In this document: positions 26,678 to 35,517 of the stretch, piece by piece
Layout of the letters: the number at the start of each line of letters is the position of its first letter
How positions within the stretch are numbered: position 1 is the stretch's first letter
Assembly (NCBI RefSeq): GCF_029892095.1
Contig: NZ_JARZAE010000004.1
Span: 1,550,001-1,614,000 of the forward strand
Source: Kitasatospora sp. MAP12-44
GTDB taxonomy: Bacteria > Actinomycetota > Actinomycetes > Streptomycetales > Streptomycetaceae
Length of the DNA: 64,000 nucleotides
Direction of reading: 5' to 3'
Program-made: the position numbers and the translations under genes
The notes under the pieces: generated by a model
Database searches by the model: none
Told to the model about the DNA's origin: nothing
What the model saw: the letters and a program-made list of their open reading frames with translations, nothing else

Positions 26678-28372
26678 TCACCAGAAGACGACATTGAGGA
26701 CGGTGGCGATCAGCAGTGCCCCCGCCCCGAGCAGGGCCGGGTTGCGGTACCAGCCGGCGTCCTGCTGGGTGTCCCCGTCCTTGATGGTGTCCCGCGGGGT
26801 CAACGACCAGACCAGGCCGACCAGTTCGCTGTCCGGCTTGGGCTCGGTGACCAGCGACACCGCGACGCTGACCGTGATGTCCAGCACGAACGCCGCGCTC
26901 GCCGCGACGAAGCTGGGGCCCTGGCCGGACAGGCTCAGGACGTGGTGCCGGCTGAGCTGGTCCACCGTCACGGCCGAGGCGGTGCCGACGATCAGGCCGA
27001 TGCCGCCCGCCATCGGGGTGGTCCGCTTCCAGAACATGCCCAGGATGAAGGTGGCGAAGAGCGGGGCGTTGAAGAAGGAGAACAGCGTCTGGAGGTAGTC
27101 CATGATGTTGTTGTAGCCACTGGCGATGAACGCGGTGCCGATCGCGATCACGCAGCCGGCCACGGTGGCCGTGCGGCCGACCCGCAGGTAGTACGCGTCC
27201 GGCCGGTCCTTGACCACGTAGGCCTGCCAGAGGTCGTACGTGAAGACCGTGTTGAACGAGCTGACGTTGGCCGCCATGCCGGCCATGAAGGCGGCCAGCA
27301 GCCCGGTGATCGCCACGCCCAGCATGCCGTTGGGCAGCAGGTCGCGGATCAGCAGCTCGATCGCGTTGTTGTACGTCACCCCGTTGGACAGCTTCCCCCC
27401 GCTGGCCTTGTACGCGGCCAACTCCGGGGAGAGCACCGCGGCCAGCATGCCGGGGATCACGATCACCAGCGGCAGCAGCGCCTTGGGGTACGCGCCGATC
27501 AGCGGGGTGCGCCGGGCCGCCGACATGCTCCGGGCCGCCAGGGCGCGCTGCACCTCGGCGAAGTTCGTCGTCCAGTAGCCGAAGGAGAGCACGAAGCCCA
27601 GGCCGAAGACGATGCCGAGCACGGAGAGCGTGGCATTGGAGATACCGGTGAGGTTGCTGCCCGGCCAGGCGTGCAACTGGGCGTCAGCATCGGTGTTCAC
27701 TGCCCGGATCCGGTGGCTCAGGCCGCTCCAGCCGCCGACCCGGTGCAGGCCGACCAGGGTGAGCGGGACCAGCATCGCCACGATCACGAAGAACTGCATC
27801 ACCTCGTTGTAGACCGCGGCGGACAGCCCGCCGAGCGAGGTGTAGGCCAGCACGATCGCCGCGGCGACCATGATGGAGACCCATAGCGGCCAGCCGAGCA
27901 GCGCGTTGACCACGGTGGCCAGCGCGTACAGGTTCACCCCGGCGATCAGCACCTGGGCGAGCGCGAAGCTGAGCGCGTTCACCAGGTGGGCGAACCGGCC
28001 GAAGCGCCGCGCCAGGAACTCCGGGACGCTGCGCACCTGGGAGCCGTAGTAGAACGGCATCATCACCAGGCCCAGGAAGACCATGGCCGGGATGGCGCCG
28101 ATCCAGTAGTAGTGCACGGTCGGGATGCCGAACTGCGCGCCGTTGGCGGTCATCCCGAAGATCTCGACCGCCCCGAGGTTGGCGGAGATGAACGCCAGGC
28201 CGGTGACCCAGGCGGGCAGCGAACGCCCCGACAGGAAGAAGTCCAGGCTGGTGGAGACCGAGCGGCGGGCGAGGGTGCCGATGCCGAGCACCAGCGCGAA
28301 GTAGAAGAGGAGCAGGGCGTAGTCGATCGGTCCGGCGTCCAGTCGCAGGCTCGCGGCGCCTAGGACGTTCAT
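26678..28372 (-). CDS. Sodium:solute symporter (SSS family)
   Basis: This 564-residue protein starts at ATG 28372; an in-frame GTG at 28384 sits too close to its purine run. About 13-14 transmembrane helices are expected, and the SSS motifs SLDFFLSGRSLPAWVTGLAF and ANLGAVEIFGMTANGAQFG match the sugar/solute symporters of the SGLT-like branch. Substrate could be a sugar, polyol or organic acid taken up with Na+. The 85-residue membrane gene follows in the same operon. Confidence 0.88.
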   Translation of the reverse strand: MNVLGAASLRLDAGPIDYALLLFYFALVLGIGTLARRSVSTSLDFFLSGRSLPAWVTGLAFISANLGAVEIFGMTANGAQFGIPTVHYYWIGAIPAMVFLGLVMMPFYYGSQVRSVPEFLARRFGRFAHLVNALSFALAQVLIAGVNLYALATVVNALLGWPLWVSIMVAAAIVLAYTSLGGLSAAVYNEVMQFFVIVAMLVPLTLVGLHRVGGWSGLSHRIRAVNTDADAQLHAWPGSNLTGISNATLSVLGIVFGLGFVLSFGYWTTNFAEVQRALAARSMSAARRTPLIGAYPKALLPLVIVIPGMLAAVLSPELAAYKASGGKLSNGVTYNNAIELLIRDLLPNGMLGVAITGLLAAFMAGMAANVSSFNTVFTYDLWQAYVVKDRPDAYYLRVGRTATVAGCVIAIGTAFIASGYNNIMDYLQTLFSFFNAPLFATFILGMFWKRTTPMAGGIGLIVGTASAVTVDQLSRHHVLSLSGQGPSFVAASAAFVLDITVSVAVSLVTEPKPDSELVGLVWSLTPRDTIKDGDTQQDAGWYRNPALLGAGALLIATVLNVVFW

Positions 28373-28516
28373 CGCCAACCCCACCCCTCGGACACCCGGC
28401 CTGTGGTGTCCTGTCCTACCAGCGCGCCCGCCACTCCGGGCCGGCTGGTCACCTGCTCGTGGGCGTGGCGTTGGGCCGGTCGGCGCAGGCGTGAACGGCG
28501 CCCCTCGCCGCAGCCG

Positions 28517-29143
28517 TCACCGTCGCTGCCGCCTGCGCTGATCGAGCGCACCGGCAGCGGCCACCGGTGCGAACCGTACGCAGGAGACCGCGACGGCGAA
28601 CGGCCAGAGCGCCTGGGTGGCCGTCACCAGGCGCTCGGCCACGCCCGCGGCGCCGTGGTGGTTCAGCGCGACCAGGAACCACCAGGCCCCGGCCAGCATC
28701 AGCAGGGTCACCACGATCGACGGCACGGGCCGCAGCCCCCAGGGCGCGGAGCGGCCGCGGACGGCGGCCAGATACGGCCAGACGCACAGCAGCGAGAAGC
28801 CGAGGACCGTCACCACGCCGTGCCGAAACGAGCCGCCGTGCAGCGGCTGCGGGAACATCGCCACCAGGAACGACGCCACTCCCCCACCCGCCAGCGCGAC
28901 CCGGCCGGCGAACACGGCGGCGCGCAGGCCGATCGCGGTGACCAGGTGGCAGATCCCCAGCGCGGCCAGCGAGCTGACCATCAGCCAGCGGCCGGGGGCT
29001 CCATCGGCCTCGAGGGCGCTGATCGTATCGGTGACCGGGTTGTAGTCGGACCCGCGCAGGAGGCCCGTCGTCACCCAGCCACCGATCAGGACGACCGGCG
29101 CGCAGCCGGACGAAAGCAGGGCCCACCAGGGGATGAGTCGCAT
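28517..29143 (-). CDS. DUF998 membrane protein
   Basis: This 208-residue protein starts at ATG 29143 (MRLIPWWALL); an upstream start at 29164 would add seven residues. About six hydrophobic helices and the phrase SDYNPVTDTISALEADGAPGRW, quoted as NPVTDTISALE, match DUF998, a family of unknown function. The C-terminus is Arg-rich. No operon partner is evident. Confidence 0.78.
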   Translation of the reverse strand: MRLIPWWALLSSGCAPVVLIGGWVTTGLLRGSDYNPVTDTISALEADGAPGRWLMVSSLAALGICHLVTAIGLRAAVFAGRVALAGGGVASFLVAMFPQPLHGGSFRHGVVTVLGFSLLCVWPYLAAVRGRSAPWGLRPVPSIVVTLLMLAGAWWFLVALNHHGAAGVAERLVTATQALWPFAVAVSCVRFAPVAAAGALDQRRRQRR

Positions 29144-29234
29144 CCGCCCACGGTAGATCGCCACCCCCCGCCTACCCCTTTCACACGCGGGACCGGCCGC
29201 CCGGAGCTGCGCCGGCCGAGGGTGGCGGGCCGGG

Positions 29235-30503
29235 CTACGGAGCTGCCGGTTGGGGCTGGGTGACGCAGTGGATGCCGCCGCCCTGGTTGCCGAGGTTGTC
29301 GATGTTGAGCTGCTCGATGACCCGGCCGGGGAACAGCGCGGTCAGCACCGCCTTGGCGTTGGCGTCGGCGGTGGAGTCGCCGAACTGGGCGGAGATCACC
29401 GCCCCGTTGCAGACGTAGTAGTTGGCGTAGGAGTCGACGAAGTTCTGACTGGTCGCACGGATCAGGTTGTAGTCGGGGGACTGGAGCTTGGTGACCCGGA
29501 TCGCCGCGCCCTGCGCGTCGGTCGAGGAGGACAGCGTGTTGTACTGCTGGGTCTCGTCGTTCGACCACTGGTCCGCCGGGTCGGCCGAGTTGGGGGTCTG
29601 GACCAGGCCCGCGCCGGGGGCCAGGAAGCGCGAGGTCGCGTCCACGTGGTCGTTGGTGATGTCCTGGCCGGAGATCCCGGTGAACCAGATCACCTTCGAG
29701 GCGCCGTACGCGGCGCACATCGCGGCCTCGATCTGGGCCTGGCTCAGGTTCGGGTTGCGGTTCGGGTCGATGATGCTGCTCTTGGTCGCCATCAGCGTGC
29801 CGGCGCCGTCGGCCTCGATCGCGCCGCCCTCGCTGACCAGGCCGGCAGCGGTGAAGGTCAGTCCGAGGTAGGAGGCGACCCGGCCGGCGACCAGGGCGTC
29901 GTTGGCGTGGGTCTGGTGGTTGCCCCAGCCGTTGAAGTTCAGCCCGATCGCGTCGAGGCCGCCCGCCGGGCTGGTGCGGAAGACCGGGCCGCTGTCGCGC
30001 ATCCAGCAGTCGTCGACCGGGATCGTGCCGAGGACGGTCACCGAGGACCCGCACGCGGAGCGCGCCTTGGAGACGCTGGCCGCGTTGGCGCAGAGGTAGA
30101 CCGGCTCGTACTTCGCGATGGTCCTGGCGATCAGCGCGATGTTGGCCTGCATACCGGCCAGCTTGCTGCCGTAGATGGCCGTGCTGTCGGGCCAGGCCAT
30201 CCAGGTGCGGGTGTGCGGGACGCTGTCGAGCGGGACGGCGAGGGTGCCGCTCCCCCCGCCGCCGGTGGGCGTCCCGGTGGGGGTGGGGGTGGGGGTCGGG
30301 GTGGGCGAAGGGGTCGGGCAGCCGGGGGTGTCGGCCCGCGCGACCTGGGCCGGGCCGCTGTTCGCCGCCCAGACGACGCCGACCGTGGTCAACCCCGCGA
30401 TCGCCAGCATGCTCCTGCGGTCGATGCCCACCCCTGCTCCTGCTCCTGCCCGTGCCCGTGTCGATCTGCCGGACGGGACGCGCGGTTCGAGTTGATCGTC
30501 CAT
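29235..30503 (-). CDS. Exported agmatine deiminase-family protein (paralogue 1)
   Basis: This 422-residue protein has a long N-terminus with a twin-arginine-like motif (IDRRSMLAIAGLT) before a hydrophobic stretch, then a Thr/Pro/Gly-rich linker (residues about 60-85), so it is probably exported by Tat. The catalytic domain keeps the family residues: DCWMRDSGP (Asp), EGGAIEADG (Glu), NDHVD (His and Asp) and GGGIHCVTQ (nucleophilic Cys). The family hydrolyses guanidino groups to ureido groups with release of ammonia. It carries SSIIDPNRNP rather than the CLLxxNRNP of true agmatine deiminases, so the substrate may differ. It is divergent from paralogue 2, with two palindromes between. Confidence 0.85.
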   Translation of the reverse strand: MDDQLEPRVPSGRSTRARAGAGAGVGIDRRSMLAIAGLTTVGVVWAANSGPAQVARADTPGCPTPSPTPTPTPTPTGTPTGGGGSGTLAVPLDSVPHTRTWMAWPDSTAIYGSKLAGMQANIALIARTIAKYEPVYLCANAASVSKARSACGSSVTVLGTIPVDDCWMRDSGPVFRTSPAGGLDAIGLNFNGWGNHQTHANDALVAGRVASYLGLTFTAAGLVSEGGAIEADGAGTLMATKSSIIDPNRNPNLSQAQIEAAMCAAYGASKVIWFTGISGQDITNDHVDATSRFLAPGAGLVQTPNSADPADQWSNDETQQYNTLSSSTDAQGAAIRVTKLQSPDYNLIRATSQNFVDSYANYYVCNGAVISAQFGDSTADANAKAVLTALFPGRVIEQLNIDNLGNQGGGIHCVTQPQPAAP

Positions 30504-30555
30504 CTCCTGGCCTCCCTCACTGATTCGTGGTGCCTTGCCGAGTGCCTGGGAACGT

Positions 30556-30583
30556 ATTACTGACCAAGCGCTCGGTCAATAAT
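30556..30583. promoter_or_regulatory. Second-type TetR-like operator
   Basis: ATTACTGACC (30556-30565) and GGTCAATAAT (30574-30583) form a 9-of-10 inverted repeat around AAGCGCTC. It lies 53 bases from the start of the exported paralogue on the minus strand and differs in sequence from the TGACTGAAATTTCAGTCA family, so a second regulator is likely. It may overlap that gene's promoter. Confidence 0.65.
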
Positions 30584-30619
30584 CTGCGCAGAATTGGTCC
30601 GCGCGCATGGAGCCTGCCT

Positions 30620-30637
30620 TGACTGAAATTTCAGTCA
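30620..30637. promoter_or_regulatory. Island operator, best copy (perfect 18-base palindrome)
   Basis: TGACTGAAATTTCAGTCA is a perfect palindrome in the divergent gap between paralogues 1 and 2, 65 bases before the start at 30702. Related copies lie at 36815-36832, 36914-36931 and 38195-38212. The probable binder is the TetR protein encoded at 36197-36769. Confidence 0.8.
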
Positions 30638-30701
30638 GTGTCACAGTACGGACATGGCCCGCCCATCGCCTCGGCGCGTCATACTCGATCTGGAGACCCC
30701 C

Positions 30702-31730
30702 ATGAATGACCCCCGTAGCCCCCGCCTCAGCTGGGTCGACCGCGACGACGTCCCGCACGCGCGGACCTGGATGTCCTGGCCGTCGCGCACCTCGATCTGG
30801 GGCCGGCGACTGCTGGGCGGCGTGCAGCAGGACATCGCGCTGATCGCCCGGACCATCGCCCGCTACGAGCAGGTCGTGCTGTGCGCACCCGACGACTACA
30901 GCGCGTCGCAGGCGCGGTCACTGTGCGGGCCCCGGGCGACCGTGATCGACTCGATCCCCACGGACGACCTGTGGATGCGCGACATCGCCCCGGTGTTCCG
31001 GCGCACCGCGCGCGGCGGGCTGGACACCGTCGGCCTCAACTTCAACGGGTGGGGCCGCAAGCAGACCCACCACTATGACGCCGACGTGGCCCGGGCCGTC
31101 GCCGCGCAGCTCCGACTCCCCTTCAGCGAGGCGGAGTTCGTCGGCGAGGGCGGGGCGATCGAGGCCGACGGCGACGGCACTCTGATGGCCACCGAGAGCA
31201 GCCTGGTCAACAAGAACCGCAACCGCGGCATGAGCCGGGACGAGGTCGAGGAAGCCGTCCTGGAGGCGTACGGCGCGCAGAAGATGATCTGGGTCCCCGG
31301 CGTCCGGGGCAAGGACATCACCGACAACCACATCGACGTCACCTCGCGCTTCATCCGCCCCGGTGTCGTGATGGTGCAACTACCCCCGCAGGACCGCAAC
31401 GACGTCTGGGCCCGCGACGCGCGCGAGCAGTTCACCAGTCTGAGCGGGGCGACCGACGCGCGGGGGCGGCGGCTGCAGGTGATCCGGGTGGACGGCCCGG
31501 ACACCGTGCGGTCGCGGGACTCCAAGTTCGTCGACTCCTACCTCAACTTCCATGTCGTCAACGGCGCTGTGATCGCCGCGCAGTTCGGCGACGTGGTCAA
31601 GGACGACGCGGCCAGGCGGGCCCTGGCGGCGGCGTTCCCGGGGCGGGAGGTCGTCCAACTCGACGTCGACCGCCTGATGGGCGGTGGCGGCGGGATCCAC
31701 TGCTCCACGATGCACGAACCGCTGCCGTAG
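30702..31730 (+). CDS. Agmatine deiminase-family protein, cytoplasmic (paralogue 2)
   Basis: This 342-residue protein starts at ATG 30702, after GGAG; it has no signal peptide. An ATG at 30654 is in frame but would overlap the operator region. Catalytic residues are all present: DDLWMRDIAP, EGGAIEADGDG, NHIDVTSRF and GGGGIHCSTMH. Like paralogue 1 it has ESSLVNKNRN, not the canonical AguA CLL motif, and it may act on a related guanidino compound. It begins a plus-strand run with paralogue 3 and the urease genes (gaps of 41 and 34 bases). Confidence 0.87.
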   Translation: MNDPRSPRLSWVDRDDVPHARTWMSWPSRTSIWGRRLLGGVQQDIALIARTIARYEQVVLCAPDDYSASQARSLCGPRATVIDSIPTDDLWMRDIAPVFRRTARGGLDTVGLNFNGWGRKQTHHYDADVARAVAAQLRLPFSEAEFVGEGGAIEADGDGTLMATESSLVNKNRNRGMSRDEVEEAVLEAYGAQKMIWVPGVRGKDITDNHIDVTSRFIRPGVVMVQLPPQDRNDVWARDAREQFTSLSGATDARGRRLQVIRVDGPDTVRSRDSKFVDSYLNFHVVNGAVIAAQFGDVVKDDAARRALAAAFPGREVVQLDVDRLMGGGGGIHCSTMHEPLP

Positions 31731-31771
31731 TCCTGTTCTCCTCCTTTCTGCCCTGCCTGCCGGAGTGCTCA

Positions 31772-32950
31772 ATGCCCGATTTCTCCCTGTCCCGTCGAAC
31801 GATGCTGCGCTCCGCGGCCGGTATCGGTGCGCTGGCGTTCGGCGCCGCCGCCTGCTCCGCCGACCCCGAGGACGACGAGCCACCGGCCGCCGCGGGCTCG
31901 GGCGTTGCGCAGCCGCCGGCCCAACAGGCCGTGCCCGGGCGGGTGTTCGGCGCCGAGTGGGAGAGCCACGCGCGCACCTTCATGTGCTGGCCGGCCTCCA
32001 CCGGGATCTGGGGCGACCAACTGCCCGACGTCCGCCAGGACATCGCTGGTCTGGCGCGCGCGATCGGCGGCTACGAGCCCGTCGTCCTGTTCGCCCGGCC
32101 GGGGCAGGAGGACGCAGCGCAACGGGCCTGCGGCGCGGGCGTGGAGGTGGTCCCGCTGGCCGTCGACGACCTGTGGGCGCGCGACAGCATCTCGGTCTTC
32201 GTGGCCGACTCCGGCAAGCCGAAGGGCGTCGACTTCAACTTCAGCGGCTGGGGCAACAAGCAGAAGGAGCACGGCAACGACACCAAGCTCGCGGGCGCTG
32301 TTCTGGCCAAGTACGGCATCGACCGGATCACGACACCCGTGGTCGCCGAGGGCGGGTCGTTCGAGACGGACGGCCAGGGCACGCTGATGATCACCGAGAG
32401 CTCGGTGGTCAACGAGCGCCGCAACCCCGGCAGGAGCCGGGACCAGATCGAGGCCGACCTCAAGGTGGCGCTCGGTGTCACCAAGGTGATCTGGTTCGCC
32501 GGCGTCCGCGACAAGGACATCACCGACGCGCACGTCGACTGCCTGGTCCGGTTCGCCGCGCCCGGGATCGTGCTGCTGGACCAGCCATTCCCCGGTGCGC
32601 CCGACGACGTCTGGTCGCAGGCCGCCGCGCAGGCGAAGGAGGTGCTCAAGAGCGCCACCGACGCCAAGGGCAACGTGCTGCAGGTGATCGAGCTGCCGCA
32701 GCCGGACCCCGACCGGATCACCGGGCGCGGTGACGCCTTCGTCTCCTCGTACATCAACTTCTACGTCGCCAACAAGTCGCTGTTCCTCCCCCGGTTCGGC
32801 GACGCCGACGCGGACAGCCGGGCGCAGGGGATTCTGCGCGACCACTTCCCGGGACGCGACATCGTGCCGCTGAAGATCGACAACATCGCCTCCGGCGGTG
32901 GCGGGATCCACTGCTCGACGCACGACCAGCCCGGCACACCGGCCGGCTAG
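31772..32950 (+). CDS. Tat-exported lipoprotein of the agmatine deiminase family (paralogue 3)
   Basis: This 392-residue protein opens with SLSRRTMLRSAAG (twin-arginine motif) and a lipobox at FGAAAC, so it should be folded in the cytoplasm, exported by Tat and anchored as a lipoprotein. Catalytic positions: DDLWARDSIS (the Asp is kept but the following GP is replaced by IS), EGGSFETDG, DAHVD and GGGGIHCSTH. ESSVVNERRNPG replaces the AguA signature. It lies directly before the urease genes in the same direction and is probably in their operon. Confidence 0.86.
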   Translation: MPDFSLSRRTMLRSAAGIGALAFGAAACSADPEDDEPPAAAGSGVAQPPAQQAVPGRVFGAEWESHARTFMCWPASTGIWGDQLPDVRQDIAGLARAIGGYEPVVLFARPGQEDAAQRACGAGVEVVPLAVDDLWARDSISVFVADSGKPKGVDFNFSGWGNKQKEHGNDTKLAGAVLAKYGIDRITTPVVAEGGSFETDGQGTLMITESSVVNERRNPGRSRDQIEADLKVALGVTKVIWFAGVRDKDITDAHVDCLVRFAAPGIVLLDQPFPGAPDDVWSQAAAQAKEVLKSATDAKGNVLQVIELPQPDPDRITGRGDAFVSSYINFYVANKSLFLPRFGDADADSRAQGILRDHFPGRDIVPLKIDNIASGGGGIHCSTHDQPGTPAG

Positions 32951-32984
32951 TCAGTCACAACTCCCCCTTATCTGATGAGGCATC

Positions 32985-33701
32985 ATGCGACTCACCCCCA
33001 CCGAACGGGATCGGCTGCTGATCTTCACAGCCGCCGAGCTGGCCCGCGCCCGCCGCGCCCGGGGCGTTCGACTCAACGTCCCCGAGGCCACCGCGCTGAT
33101 CGCGGACACCGTCTGCGAGGCCGCCCGCGACGGGCGCCGCCTGGCCGAGGCCATCGAGGCCGGGCGCAGCGTGCTGAGCGCGGAGGATGTCCTGCCAGGG
33201 GTGGCGGATGTGGTGACCGTGATCCAGGTGGAGGCGGTCTTCGACGACGGCACCCGCCTTGCGGTGGTCAACGACCCGTTCCGGGGCGGCGGTTCGCTCG
33301 GCGACGGCGGCCCCGGCGCGGCGCTGCCCGGCGACGGCGCGGGCTACGACCCGACCGAGGAGACGGTGGTGCTGTCCGTGCACAACACCTCCTCGGTGCC
33401 AATCTCGGTCACCTCGCACTTCCACTTCTTCGAGTCCAACCCCCGGCTGGCCTTCGACCGTTCGGCCGCCTACGGCACCCGGCTGGCCGTCCCGGCCGGC
33501 TCCTCGGTGCGCTTCGACCCCGGCGCCGTGGTCGAGGTCGGGCTGGTGCCGATCGGCGGCGACCGCATCGCCATCGGCTTCGCCGGCCTGGTCGACGGCC
33601 CCCTCGACGCACCCGGCGCCCGCGAGGCCGCCCTCGCCAAGGCCCGTGCCACCGGCTACCTGACCAGCTTTGACAACCCTGAGGCCCAGGAGCGCTCATG
33701 A
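32985..33701 (+). CDS. ureAB: Urease gamma-beta fusion subunit
   Basis: This 238-residue protein fuses the gamma subunit (residues 1 to about 100: MRLTPTERDRLLIFTAAELA, VLPGVADVV) to the beta subunit (about 125-238: NTSSVPISVTSHFHFFESNP, FDPGAVVEVGLV). Fusion of these two is known in a second urease type in actinobacteria. The fused subunit packs with UreC to form the holoenzyme. Its stop overlaps the ureC ATG by four bases, so translation is coupled. No ureD, E, F or G is in this window; maturation would need genes elsewhere or would not occur. Confidence 0.9.
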   Translation: MRLTPTERDRLLIFTAAELARARRARGVRLNVPEATALIADTVCEAARDGRRLAEAIEAGRSVLSAEDVLPGVADVVTVIQVEAVFDDGTRLAVVNDPFRGGGSLGDGGPGAALPGDGAGYDPTEETVVLSVHNTSSVPISVTSHFHFFESNPRLAFDRSAAYGTRLAVPAGSSVRFDPGAVVEVGLVPIGGDRIAIGFAGLVDGPLDAPGAREAALAKARATGYLTSFDNPEAQERS

Positions 33702-35461
33702 GCAGCAGCCACAGCAGTTACGACTACGCCGGTTGCCACGGCCGCCCGGGCGCCGCACCGGCAGGCAGCACCGACCCGCACGACTACATCTCGGTCCACG
33801 GTCCGCGCACCGGCGACCGGGTGCGGCTGGGCGACTCCGGCCTGATCGTCCGCGTGGAGTCCGACTCGCAGGTGCCGGGCGAGGAGTTCCTGGCCGGCTT
33901 CGGCAAGACCGCCCGCGACGGCATGGCCCTCAAAGCCGCCGCCGTCCGCGACACCTGCGACATCGTGATCAGCAACGTCCTGGTCATCGACGCCGTCCAG
34001 GGCATCCGCAAGACCTCCATCGGCCTGATCGACGGCCGGATCGCCGCGATCGGCCGCGCCGGCAACCCCGACACGCTCTCGGGCGTCGACGTGGTTGTCG
34101 GCACCGGCACCACCATCGTCTCCGGCGAAGGCATGATCGCCACCGCCGGCTCCATCGACACCCACGTCCACCTGCTCTCCCCCCGCATCATGGAAGCCTC
34201 CCTGGCCGCCGGCGTCACCACCATCATCGGCCAGGAATTCGGCCCCGTCTGGGGCGTCGGCGTCAACTCCCCCTGGGCACTACGGCATGCCTTCAACGCC
34301 TTCGACGCCTGGCCGGTCAACATCGGTTTCCTGGCCCGGGGTTCGTCCTCCGACCCGGCGCCCCTGGTGGAGGCGTTGGCGGAGGGCGGGGCCTCGGGCT
34401 TCAAGGTGCACGAGGACATGGGCGCGCACACCCGCGCCCTGGACACCGCGCTACGGGTGGCCGAGCAGTACGACGTCCAAGTCGCCCTGCACACCGACGG
34501 GTTGAACGAGTGCCTGTCGGTCGAGGACACCCTCTCCGTCCTGGAGGGCCGCACCATCCACGCCTTCCACATCGAGGGCTGCGGCGGCGGACACGTCCCC
34601 AACGTGCTCAAGATGGCCGGCGTCGCCAACGTCATCGGCTCCTCCACCAACCCCACCCTCCCCTTCGGCCGCGACGCCCTCGCCGAGCACTTCGGCATGA
34701 TCGTCTCCGCCCACGACCTCAAACTCGACCTCCCCGGCGACGCGGCGATGGCCCGCGACCGCATCCGGGCTGGCACGATGGCCGCCGAAGGCGTCCTGCA
34801 CGACCTCGGCGTCATCGGCATCACCTCCTCCGACGCCCAGGGCATGGGCCGAGCCGGCGAAACCGTCCGCCGCACCTTCGCCATGGCCGGCAAGATGAAA
34901 GCCGAACTCGGGCCGCTGGAAGGATCGTTCGGCACTGCGGAGAGCGGGGACGACAACGAGCGGGTGCTGCGCTACATCGCCAAGCTCACCATCAACCCCG
35001 CCATCGCCCACGGACTCGCCCACGAGGTCGGCTCCATCGAGGTCGGCAAGCTCGCCGACATCGTGCTGTGGTGGCCGGAGTACTTCGGTGCCAAACCGCA
35101 GCTGGTCCTCAAGGGCGGCTTCCCCGCCTACGGTGTCACCGGCGACCCCAACGCCTCCACCGACCGCTGCGAACCCCTGGTCCTCGGCCCGCAGTTCGGC
35201 GCCCACGGCGCTACGGCCGCCGACATCTCGGTCGCCTTCGTCGCCCAAGCCGCCGTCGACAACGGCGACCAGTTGCCCACCCGCCGCCGCCGCGTCGCGG
35301 TCCGGGGCACCCGCGGCATCGGCCCCCGCGACATGCTCCGCAACGCCCGCACCGGCCAGGTCGACGTCAACCCCCGCACGGGCCTGGTCACGCTCGACGG
35401 CGACCCCCTGCACTCCGCCCCGGCAGAGTCGGTGGCCCTCAGCCGCCTGTACTTCCTCTGA
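33698..35461 (+). CDS. ureC: Urease alpha subunit, catalytic, with altered flap
   Basis: This 587-residue protein aligns through the full urease alpha family. All dinickel ligands are kept: DTHVHLL (two His), GFKVHED (carbamylated Lys, with the substrate His), VALHTDGLNE (His), FHIEGCGGGH (His) and SSDAQGMGR (Asp). In the mobile flap, canonical ureases have VCHHLDPD with a Cys and a catalytic His. Here the segment reads IVSAHDLKLD: the Cys is Ser, only one His remains and one residue is inserted. Urea hydrolysis could be weakened, or the substrate could differ. It is the last gene of its run; its stop lies inside a long hairpin. Confidence 0.9.
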   Translation: MSSSHSSYDYAGCHGRPGAAPAGSTDPHDYISVHGPRTGDRVRLGDSGLIVRVESDSQVPGEEFLAGFGKTARDGMALKAAAVRDTCDIVISNVLVIDAVQGIRKTSIGLIDGRIAAIGRAGNPDTLSGVDVVVGTGTTIVSGEGMIATAGSIDTHVHLLSPRIMEASLAAGVTTIIGQEFGPVWGVGVNSPWALRHAFNAFDAWPVNIGFLARGSSSDPAPLVEALAEGGASGFKVHEDMGAHTRALDTALRVAEQYDVQVALHTDGLNECLSVEDTLSVLEGRTIHAFHIEGCGGGHVPNVLKMAGVANVIGSSTNPTLPFGRDALAEHFGMIVSAHDLKLDLPGDAAMARDRIRAGTMAAEGVLHDLGVIGITSSDAQGMGRAGETVRRTFAMAGKMKAELGPLEGSFGTAESGDDNERVLRYIAKLTINPAIAHGLAHEVGSIEVGKLADIVLWWPEYFGAKPQLVLKGGFPAYGVTGDPNASTDRCEPLVLGPQFGAHGATAADISVAFVAQAAVDNGDQLPTRRRRVAVRGTRGIGPRDMLRNARTGQVDVNPRTGLVTLDGDPLHSAPAESVALSRLYFL

Positions 35462-35517
35462 GGCTCTGCTGTCGCGCAAAGTCAGCCTGGCCGACTTTGC
35501 GCGGCAGCAGAGCCTCA
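35459..35517. terminator. Long bidirectional hairpin holding both convergent stop codons
   Basis: Arms at 35459-35483 and 35493-35517 pair over 25 bases with a single mismatch that becomes a G-U wobble on the plus-strand RNA; the loop is 9 bases. The outer three bases of each arm are the TGA stops of ureC and of the opposing PIN-domain gene. It should terminate both transcripts, and its length is unusual. Confidence 0.85.
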
